Source of the DNA: Haloferacaceae archaeon
GTDB taxonomy: Archaea > Halobacteriota > Halobacteria > Halobacteriales > Haloferacaceae
DNA length: 5,682 bases
Assembly (NCBI GenBank): GCA_028274825.1
Contig: JAQCMZ010000108.1
Span: 1 to 5,682 of the forward strand
Reading direction: 5' to 3'
In this document: positions 1 to 3,617 of the stretch, one piece after another
How positions within the stretch are numbered: the stretch's first letter is position 1
How the letters are laid out: each line of letters begins with the position of its first letter
Made by a program: the position numbers and the translations under genes
The notes under the pieces: generated by a model
What the model was told of the DNA's origin: nothing
Seen by the model: the letters and a program-made list of their open reading frames with translations, nothing else
Database searches by the model: none

Positions 1-935
1 GTGTTCCGTTGGCCACGCCGATCGACCGTGACGAGGTCGCGCGCTTCGAGATCAAGGACATACCGGCTGATGGTGCCTTCAGCGATGTCGAGTGTGGGCT
101 CATTCGCGAGGTCAGCATACGAGCGCGCGTCCTCGTCGGTGAGACACCCCAACAAGTGGCGTTTCGTTGGTTCCGTCTCGAGATCGCGGATGGCTGCCCA
201 CGCGTCGGCGACGCGTCGTGACTGCTGCTGGTGGTGGCCCGGAGTGGGGGACCGATCCCGGCGTTCAGTAAGATCGAGATGCGCCTCGGTCCACTGTGGA
301 TACCGCGCGGTGAGGTGTCGTTGGAGGGCCGGCGAGACACCGACCCGAACACAAAACCCGTGTGCGAGTACGGCGATCGTCGCGAGCGCGCGCACCCCGG
401 TGCGGCGATCCTTGAGGCTGGTCCAGGCGGCCCCATCAAGCAAGAGTGTGATGACGCGTGGGTCACTATCGAGTTCTCGATGGAGTGCGACCGGGCCCTT
501 GGCGAGCGCTCCCAAGCCGGCGTTGACGGGACCACGACCAGTCCCAATGGACTCGACAGTGTCGACGAGGTCAGCGCGGCGGTGCTGGTGGTACGTTGAG
601 AGTTCCTCGGTTGTGTCGTAGGTGGTCGCGAGTGTGGTGATCGCGTGGGTGTACGCGACCGCTTCGGCGATGTCGTCGGTCCATGCGTCGTCGAAGGAGT
701 TCCACCTGGGGTGGAGTCGCGAGCAGAGTGCGGTGCTTGTCCGCCACGAGCCGGTGGTGGAGTGGTTTCGGATTGTTGCTTTAGTGTGTGCTCTGAGTTC
801 GGCGAGCAGGTCTGGAAGCCACTCTGTCCGTCGTGGTGTGACTGCTGAACAGACGAGTCCGTTTGGCGATGTGGCTGTTTCGTCGGTGACGAGGTGGACC
901 CCTCGCTCAGGGGTCGCAGGCTGGCGTGTCCGCAC
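1..935 (-). CDS. Large protein with C-terminal winged-helix-like segment, 3' end outside window
   Basis: The frame is open for 311 codons from a GTG at 935-933 to the window edge, so the C-terminus is missing. The visible protein has an alpha-helical N-terminal and central part, a hydrophobic core segment around residues 161-200 (VITLLLDGAAW, then ALATIAVLAHGF), a polar linker at about 225-240 (HHQQQSRR), and a last stretch (about 246-311) that reads as a winged helix: a helix around LLGCLTDEDARSYADLA, a probable recognition helix AEGTISRYVLDLEARDLV at 285-302, and the start of a wing (VTVDRRGQ). This suggests a DNA-binding regulator of a type I associate with haloarchaeal plasmids and integrated elements, but I cannot name the family. 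It follows the Cys/His gene in the same direction. An ATG overlapping that gene's stop (983-981) lies in this same frame but meets TGA at 944-942, so the start at 935 is a fallback. The codon pattern and lack of stops support real coding; the specific function is unknown. Confidence 0.72.
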   Translation of the reverse strand, partial: MRTRQPATPERGVHLVTDETATSPNGLVCSAVTPRRTEWLPDLLAELRAHTKATIRNHSTTGSWRTSTALCSRLHPRWNSFDDAWTDDIAEAVAYTHAITTLATTYDTTEELSTYHQHRRADLVDTVESIGTGRGPVNAGLGALAKGPVALHRELDSDPRVITLLLDGAAWTSLKDRRTGVRALATIAVLAHGFCVRVGVSPALQRHLTARYPQWTEAHLDLTERRDRSPTPGHHQQQSRRVADAWAAIRDLETEPTKRHLLGCLTDEDARSYADLANEPTLDIAEGTISRYVLDLEARDLVTVDRRGQRN

Positions 936-982
936 CGGCGATCACCGTGGGTTGGCTGCGGGGTGGCGTCGTTCGGGCCGCA

Positions 983-1456
983 TTACTCCGACCCTCCATC
1001 ACGCGGACCACCATCAGCACGCGTCTGTTCGCGAACAGCGGTGAGGAGTGGTGTTGGCTCGTGGTGGGTGGGCTGGGTGGGCGTCCGTGGGGTTGTGGTG
1101 TCCGGGTGGACGTGCGGCTTCGTGTGTGTGGTAGCGCTCGTGACGACGATGGTCGGCTCAAGGAGGATCCAGGTCGTTGATTGGGTCCGGGTGTTCGCAC
1201 AGCTGCCGATGTGGCCGGTGACGACGAGTTCACGAACGCCGCGGGTGAAGACGGTCGGATGTTCGTGGATGTCGTGGCCGCACATGAGATAGCCAATCTC
1301 GTAGGTGGGCTCGCCAGCTGGGCGGTACGCGTAGACGGTGATGTCGTCGCCTTCGTGGAGAGTCTCACCACAGACCTGACACCGCGGGTCACGTGTATCG
1401 AGTGCGATCCGGGAGAGGTGGCTGCGATCGGTCCGGAGGCTGTACGAGTTATTCAT
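983..1456 (-). CDS. Cys/His-containing hypothetical protein, possibly zinc-binding
   Basis: This is a 157-residue protein. The ATG at 1456-1454 is chosen because it overlaps the stop of the upstream gene by 8 nt (ATGAATAA), an arrangement that favours translational coupling; the frame stays open further upstream, but that region is occupied by the upstream gene. The N-terminal 90 residues hold CQVCGETL (Cys26, Cys29), then YLMCGHDIHEH (Cys59, His61, His64, His66) and GSC at 84-86, a spacing compatible with one zinc site. A beta-like stretch (ITVYAYRP) lies between the Cys groups. From about residue 106 the protein becomes a low-complexity tail rich in Thr, Pro and His (TTPRTPTQPTHHEPT), which looks disordered and coincides with a G-rich tract on the opposite strand. 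I do not recognise a named family. The role is unknown; the operon position between a paired-CxxC protein and a winged-helix protein suggests a regulatory or nucleic-acid-related function, by inference only. Confidence 0.7.
   Translation of the reverse strand: MNNSYSLRTDRSHLSRIALDTRDPRCQVCGETLHEGDDITVYAYRPAGEPTYEIGYLMCGHDIHEHPTVFTRGVRELVVTGHIGSCANTRTQSTTWILLEPTIVVTSATTHTKPHVHPDTTTPRTPTQPTHHEPTPLLTAVREQTRADGGPRDGGSE
1025..1038. repeat. 14-bp perfect palindrome
   Basis: CTGTTCGCGAACAG is its own reverse complement. It lies inside the 3' part of the Cys/His gene. It may be chance in GC-rich coding DNA; no second copy was noticed in the window. Confidence 0.5.
1066..1081 (+). other. Canonical G-quadruplex motif
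   Basis: Four GGG tracts are separated by loops of 1, 2 and 1 nt (GGGTGGGCTGGGTGGG). The motif is on the plus strand, which is the template strand for the leftward Cys/His gene, and it underlies that protein's Pro/Thr/His-rich tail. Short loops are the arrangement known to give the most stable quadruplexes; formation here is not demonstrated. Confidence 0.6.
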
Positions 1457-1643
1457 CGCGGTCCTCCACAAGGTCGGTGTAGAGCTCGCCAAACGCGGTC
1501 GCACACGTGGAACAAAGCGAACCGCCGAAGGCGGCGTCATAGCCGCTAGCGGTCTGTTCACAGAGGCGACAGCTGCCTTTGTAGGTATACGACTCCGTGG
1601 TTGTCTCGCAGGGCTTAAGCCCCGCAGCTGGGTTGGTTAGCAT
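1449..1643 (-). CDS. Small paired-CxxC (zinc-finger-like) protein
   Basis: This 64-residue protein has two CxxC pairs, CRLC (Cys25, Cys28) and CSTC (Cys44, Cys47), separated by 15 residues, which is the pattern of a small zinc ribbon or treble clef. An extra Cys lies at residue 12. The C-terminal end is acidic (LYTDLVEDRDE). The ATG at 1643-1641 was chosen because it directly follows a perfect inverted repeat; a GTG at 1691-1689 would add 16 residues that translate the repeat itself, which is less likely. The stop overlaps the next gene by 8 nt, so this is probably the first gene of a leftward operon continuing into the Cys/His gene and the winged-helix gene. Small zinc-finger proteins of this size are common and mostly uncharacterised in haloarchaea. 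Function is not known from the sequence. Confidence 0.68.
   Translation of the reverse strand: MLTNPAAGLKPCETTTESYTYKGSCRLCEQTASGYDAAFGGSLCSTCATAFGELYTDLVEDRDE
1611..1622. repeat. 12-bp perfect palindrome inside start region of paired-CxxC gene
   Basis: GGGCTTAAGCCC is a perfect palindrome at codons 8-11 of the paired-CxxC gene, about 20 bp inside its start codon. Together with the inverted repeat at 1644-1667 it places two dyad elements on either side of the start. It could be an operator, an RNA hairpin component, or chance. Confidence 0.4.
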
Positions 1644-1667
1644 GGTTCTGTGGTACCGCACAGAACC
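1644..1667. promoter_or_regulatory. Perfect 9-bp inverted repeat abutting the start codon of the paired-CxxC gene
   Basis: GGTTCTGTG (1644-1652) and CACAGAACC (1659-1667) are exact inverse copies around the 6-nt spacer GTACCG. On the leftward message the second arm ends exactly one base before the ATG. If transcription begins further right (a weak TATA-like GTGTAGAAA lies near 1704-1712 on the minus strand), the message would carry a 9-bp stem against the initiation codon. If transcription begins near the ATG, the repeat is a DNA operator over the promoter. No TATA box is visible in the GC-rich stretch 27 nt from the ATG, which favours a leadered message. The choice between these two is inference. 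Confidence 0.6.
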
Positions 1668-1812
1668 CGTCCCGGCTGGGTGTTGGCGCACCGCAGCCGG
1701 GGTTTCTACACTTTCTCGCGAGCCAAGGGTTCGTCAATCGGGCTCTGTAGTCTCTCTAAGACACCAGTGTCACCTTAATGTAACGGGGGTGTTCAAAAGA
1801 AACAAGCGGCCG

Positions 1813-1819
1813 TAATATA
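1813..1819 (+). promoter_or_regulatory. TATA box of the PhiH1-repressor-like gene
   Basis: TAATATA is centred about 28 nt upstream of the ATG at 1844, the spacing expected for a leaderless haloarchaeal transcript starting at or next to the ATG. No Shine-Dalgarno-like sequence precedes the ATG, in agreement. A purine-rich stretch (AAAAGAAACAAG) upstream may contain the TFB contact region. Confidence 0.6.
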
Positions 1820-1843
1820 GACTCTGGTGTATGAAATACAGTC

Positions 1844-2161
1844 ATGAGATATGCGGGTAACTGGATGACTGCGGTAGATGACCGTATTCTAGAATATTTG
1901 TCCGAACACGAATCTGGTTCACCGACCAAAATGAAGCGTGAAGGCCCAATTCGATACTCTCGACAGCAGGTCCACCGTCGCGGTAAAAAATTGGCTGATG
2001 AGGGCCTCGTTAATGATCTTGGAAACGGCGTCTGTATGATCACAGAAGATGGCGAAGCATACCTTGAGGGCCGTTTAGATACGGAAAATTGGAATTATAT
2101 CGGCGAAGGGAAACCGACTAGTTCAGCAGAAGCAGATAATAATTCTGACAACGAGCAGTGA
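1844..2161 (+). CDS. Winged-helix transcriptional regulator, PhiH1-repressor-like
   Basis: This is a 105-residue protein. Its layout matches the haloarchaeal family related to the halovirus PhiH1 repressor: helix 1 with WMTAVDDRILEYLSEH (7-22), the SGSPTKMKREG turn and helix 2, a recognition helix YSRQQVHRRGKKLADEGLV (38-56), then a beta wing NGVCMITEDGEAYLEG (61-76). In many family members the corresponding stretch reads close to 'DDRILEY...GNGVY.IT..GEAYLEG', so the family call is good. The C-terminal 25 residues are polar and acidic and probably disordered. The ATG at 1844 is supported by a TATA box at leaderless distance; the internal Met at residue 8 is the only sensible alternative. It stands alone and is divergent from the leftward paired-CxxC operon, so it may control the shared upstream region. 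Such regulators are frequent on proviruses and plasmids but also occur in chromosomes. The target is unknown. Confidence 0.85.
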   Translation: MRYAGNWMTAVDDRILEYLSEHESGSPTKMKREGPIRYSRQQVHRRGKKLADEGLVNDLGNGVCMITEDGEAYLEGRLDTENWNYIGEGKPTSSAEADNNSDNEQ

Positions 2162-2277
2162 ACGTAAGAATTCAGGCGCACGAATGTTTCCCCTGGGATA
2201 TCGCAAACTGTCTTCAGTTCGAATGTGGAGGCACTCAGCCTGTCTTGCTGAAATGATGTACCATTGTGACTACTGAC

Positions 2278-2282
2278 AAAAA
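2278..2282 (-). terminator. Possible U-rich terminator of the Nudix gene
   Basis: On the minus strand a run of five T (context CCAATTTTTGTC) lies about 20 nt after the Nudix stop. Archaeal termination commonly uses such U-rich tracts without a strong hairpin. A small perfect hairpin AACTG-TCTT-CAGTT at 2206-2219 lies nearer the end of the rightward regulator gene and lacks a T tract. The space 2162-2302 holds nothing else I can support. Confidence 0.35.
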
Positions 2283-2302
2283 TTGGTGGATTATATTCTC
2301 AG

Positions 2303-2746
2303 TCAATCTTGAGTTGCTGATGGGTGGGTCGTTTTCTCAGATGTACTATCCGTTTCTGCCATTGTGATCTGAACAGCATCTATCTGTGAATCACACAACA
2401 ACTGCTCTGCTTGCTCGGGAAGAACCCATTCACTGTCGACGTGTTCGTCGCTGAGTGTGACACCGTTGTCAGTTGTCTCGCAGTAATAGTGAACCGCAAA
2501 TCGTCCGTCACCTGCCGTGCTGATCCACGAATTCGCCTTCACAATCTCAGCAATTTCGACTCTTAGGCCAGTTTCTTCGCGAATCTCTCGATGAAGTCCC
2601 TCCCGTGGAGGTTCATCCCAACTGAGCCGACCCCCAGGAAGCTCCCAGTCGTGGTCTGAGCTCCGTTGTACCGTCAGCACCTCCCCGTGAGTGTTCTGTA
2701 TCACGGCGCGGACGCTCACCGTCGCACAGAGAAGCTCATCAGTCAT
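2303..2746 (-). CDS. Nudix hydrolase
   Basis: This 147-residue protein carries a complete Nudix box at residues 39-61: G39-x5-E45-x7-R53-E54-I-x-E57-E58-x-G60-L61, with every consensus position present. It is preceded by the usual beta strands (ATVSVRAVIQN, VLTVQRSS) and DWELPGG. Nudix enzymes cleave a nucleoside diphosphate linked to another group, using Mg2+ or Mn2+ held by the E57/E58 pair; the substrate cannot be read from the sequence. The ATG at 2746 is preferred over the upstream ATGs at 2782 and 2773/2770 because a TATA-like TTTATG lies about 28 nt before it, fitting a leaderless transcript, and because the protein then begins MTDELLCATVSV with strand 1 right behind. The C-terminal 20 residues (Ser/Thr-rich) are extra to the fold. 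It is convergent with the regulator at 1844 and divergent from the RHH-like genes. Confidence 0.9.
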   Translation of the reverse strand: MTDELLCATVSVRAVIQNTHGEVLTVQRSSDHDWELPGGRLSWDEPPREGLHREIREETGLRVEIAEIVKANSWISTAGDGRFAVHYYCETTDNGVTLSDEHVDSEWVLPEQAEQLLCDSQIDAVQITMAETDSTSEKTTHPSATQD

Positions 2747-2768
2747 TAACGAAACTGGTAGGCAAGCC

Positions 2769-2834
2769 ATCATAAATGACACGGCACTCGTGCTAGCCGA
2801 AGAAGATCTGGACTACTTGGATCGCTACGAATAA
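2769..2834 (+). pseudogene. Possible 3' remnant of an upstream RHH-like copy
   Basis: A plus-strand frame ends in ...LVLAEEDLDYLDRYE and TAA at 2832-2834. It has no start of its own, because its upstream extension runs antisense through the Nudix gene. The end resembles the C-terminus of the first RHH-like gene (QIAEKLRELGYME) if one residue is inserted. The TAA is followed by exactly 54 nt before the next ATG, the same distance as between the first and second RHH-like genes, and that spacer starts with the same repeated promoter sequence. I infer a cut-off earlier copy of the array; chance resemblance over about 13 residues is possible. Confidence 0.3.
2771..2776 (-). promoter_or_regulatory. 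TATA-like element of the Nudix gene
   Basis: On the minus strand TTTATG (in GTCATTTATGATGG) is centred about 28 nt upstream of the ATG at 2746. This decides the start choice, since the two longer alternatives begin inside or upstream of it. It also overlaps the remnant coding sequence on the plus strand. Confidence 0.5.
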
Positions 2835-2838
2835 CCTC

Positions 2839-2863
2839 GTAATTACAGCTAATTAGGTTTATC
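2839..2863 (+). promoter_or_regulatory. Promoter with paired TAATTA boxes, first RHH-like gene
   Basis: TAATTA occurs at 2840-2845 and 2850-2855, one helical turn (10 bp) apart, immediately followed by the TATA element GGTTTATC (2857-2864). TATA lies about 29 nt upstream of the ATG at 2889, fitting a leaderless transcript. TAATTA is itself a palindrome, and its placement over the TFB/TATA region would suit an autorepressor. It is 21 of 25 positions identical to 3094-3118. Confidence 0.65.
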
Positions 2864-2888
2864 AAGCCCGGTCAACGACAACCGATCA

Positions 2889-3089
2889 ATGAGCGAGTAT
2901 ACGACCATCTCTCTCCGAAAAGAGTTCGTCGCGGACGTCGAGGCGTACATTGAAGATGAGCCATTCAACTCGGTCAAAGAGTTTGTCAAACACGTCGTGG
3001 TCCGAGAGATGGAATCATCTGAAGATATCTCTGACTCCGAGGCTCGCCAGATTGCAGAAAAGCTTCGTGAGTTAGGTTACATGGAGTAG
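2889..3089 (+). CDS. Ribbon-helix-helix (CopG/antitoxin-type) protein, acidic copy
   Basis: This 66-residue protein has the layout of an RHH DNA-binding protein: a beta strand YTTISLRKEF (4-13) that would enter the major groove as a dimer sheet, helix A FVADVEAYIED (13-23), a turn DEPFNS, and helix B NSVKEFVKHVVVREM (27-41). A C-terminal helix SEARQIAEKLRELGYME (50-66) follows. It is strongly acidic by count (17 Asp/Glu against 8 Lys/Arg). RHH proteins of this size are typically autoregulators, often antitoxins. No toxin gene of PIN, RelE or other type is recognisable beside it, so it may be a solitary regulator. The ATG is supported by TATA at leaderless distance. The paired TAATTA boxes upstream are a plausible operator for this protein. 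It is the first member of a tandem pair. Confidence 0.8.
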   Translation: MSEYTTISLRKEFVADVEAYIEDEPFNSVKEFVKHVVVREMESSEDISDSEARQIAEKLRELGYME

Positions 3090-3093
3090 ACTG

Positions 3094-3118
3094 GTAATTA
3101 TATCTAATTAGTTTTATG
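3094..3118 (+). promoter_or_regulatory. Promoter with paired TAATTA boxes, second RHH-like gene
   Basis: TAATTA at 3095-3100 and 3105-3110 again lie 10 bp apart and are followed by TATA (GTTTTATG, 3111-3118) about 29 nt upstream of the ATG at 3144. The boxes are unchanged relative to the first copy while the sequence between them differs (CAGC against TATC), suggesting selection on the boxes. Confidence 0.65.
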
Positions 3119-3135
3119 AGGTTGGCGAAAATACA

Positions 3136-3142
3136 TTTTTTT
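3136..3142 (+). terminator. T7 run, possible terminator of the first RHH-like gene
   Basis: Seven T sit 47 nt after the stop of the first RHH-like gene and just before the second gene's ATG. U-rich tracts terminate archaeal transcription, so this could separate the two units. It would lie at or just before the second transcript's start point and so would not affect that message. Confidence 0.4.
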
Positions 3143-3143
3143 C

Positions 3144-3332
3144 ATGAGTCGATGGGAAACCATCTCTCTCCGACCGGACTCTATCGGAGCTGTCGGGCGT
3201 GGCGTCACTCACTCGATTAGAGCTGTTGTCACCCACGCTGCCGGACGAGAGATAGATTTCCTCACTAGATTCTCCGCGATTCGCGCTCGCCCGTTCGCAC
3301 AACGACTTCGAGACGTGGGTAACACGAGGTGA
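3144..3332 (+). CDS. Diverged, basic paralogue of the RHH-like protein
   Basis: This 62-residue product is in frame with the first copy along its whole length. It shares TISLR near the start, and SIRAVVTHAAGREI aligns with SVKEFVKHVVVREM, ending in RPFAQRLRDVGNTR against RQIAEKLRELGYME. It lacks four residues at the turn (DEPF). Its charge is reversed: 11 Arg, no Lys and 5 Asp/Glu, where the first copy has 17 acidic residues. Gly and Ala replace helix A residues (GAVGRGV), so helix A may be weakened. It has its own promoter copy. Either it is a degenerating gene that happens to keep its frame, or it has gained a new role, for example stronger DNA contact or heterodimer formation with the first copy. 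The intact frame after much divergence argues for some selection. The next gene begins 21 nt downstream and may be co-transcribed. Confidence 0.55.
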   Translation: MSRWETISLRPDSIGAVGRGVTHSIRAVVTHAAGREIDFLTRFSAIRARPFAQRLRDVGNTR

Positions 3333-3353
3333 CTGAGTGGAGGAAGATCTTCG

Positions 3354-3530
3354 ATGACCGACGGCTACCAGCATCCGGATGTCGTGTTAGCATTCATCCC
3401 GATGACTCTCTTTACAGCTTATGGGGTCGGGACCGCCGTTGGCGCCCGTCTTGTGGCAACCATTGTTTCGGTCGGCGTTTGTTATCTTCTGATGGTGGAT
3501 GGCCTGTTCTGGCACGGCCCCGCAAACTAA
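3354..3530 (+). CDS. Small two-helix membrane protein
   Basis: This 58-residue protein begins MTDGYQHPDVV and has two hydrophobic spans, about 10-29 (VVLAFIPMTLFTAYGVGTAV) and about 32-53 (LVATIVSVGVCYLLMVDGLF), joined by a very short Gly-Ala-Arg turn, so it is a membrane hairpin. The start is supported by GGAGG at 3339-3343 about 10 nt before the ATG. A longer overlapping frame (3329-3598) with Arg/Trp/Ser-rich composition is a shadow. It resembles, from memory, small haloarchaeal membrane proteins starting with a Tyr-Gln-His-Pro-Asp-type motif, with no known function. It follows the basic RHH-like gene by 21 nt and converges on the phosphodiesterase gene. Composition suggests it marks the return from the AT-rich island to ordinary chromosome. 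Confidence 0.75.
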   Translation: MTDGYQHPDVVLAFIPMTLFTAYGVGTAVGARLVATIVSVGVCYLLMVDGLFWHGPAN

Positions 3531-3573
3531 GACCACTCAGTGGCTGTGGGATTAGATTCTCTTCTGCGCCCAT

Positions 3574-3594
3574 AAAAAGTAGAAGCGGTCTTCT
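3574..3594 (-). terminator. Hairpin plus T5 terminator of the phosphodiesterase gene
   Basis: Read on the minus strand, AGAAG-ACCG-CTTCT (3594-3581) forms a 5-bp stem with a tetraloop, followed after AC by TTTTT (3578-3574). It lies about 25 nt beyond the phosphodiesterase stop and has the form of an intrinsic terminator. On the plus strand no T run follows, so it is directional. A small palindrome CCACTCAGTGG at 3533-3543 lies after the membrane-protein gene but has no T tract. Confidence 0.5.
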
Positions 3595-3617
3595 CTGAGC
3601 GCGTGACAGGTGATCAC

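Larger units (their letters stand above)
2835..3332 (+). repeat. Tandem duplication of promoter plus RHH-like gene, 255-bp register
   Basis: Unit 1 is 2835-3089 and unit 2 is 3090-3332. Three separate landmarks repeat at exactly 255 bp: the TAATTA pair (2840 and 3095), the start codons (2889 and 3144), and an identical 15-nt block ACCATCTCTCTCCGA (2904-2918 and 3159-3173). The 54-nt spacer length is identical. The second unit is 12 nt shorter inside the gene. Outside these blocks the units are strongly diverged, so the duplication is old or was followed by fast change. Confidence 0.75.

Noticed and set aside
1..621. Open plus-strand frame of 206 codons beginning at the first base
   Set aside because: Product is Arg/Ser/Trp-rich and unlike a halophile protein; the minus strand gives a 311-codon frame with credible helices and a winged-helix-like end.
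907..1392. 161-codon minus-strand frame
   Set aside because: Ser/Thr/Pro/Arg-rich shadow of the Cys/His gene, and it crosses the start of the winged-helix gene.
1728..1750. GGGTTCGTCAATCGGG resembling a tRNA T-loop end, possible attachment site
   Set aside because: The T-stem does not pair and no other tRNA arms are present; no direct repeat of it was found at another boundary.
2184..2276. 30-codon plus-strand frame in the spacer before the Nudix gene
   Set aside because: No promoter or ribosome-binding signal, composition not protein-like, and no recognisable motif.
2889..3332. Reading the two RHH-like genes as a toxin-antitoxin pair
   Set aside because: The second product aligns with the first along its whole length, so it is a paralogue and not a toxin.
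3329..3598. 89-codon plus-strand frame overlapping the membrane-protein gene
   Set aside because: Arg/Trp/Ser-rich content; the alternative frame at 3354 gives a clean two-helix membrane protein with a Shine-Dalgarno sequence.
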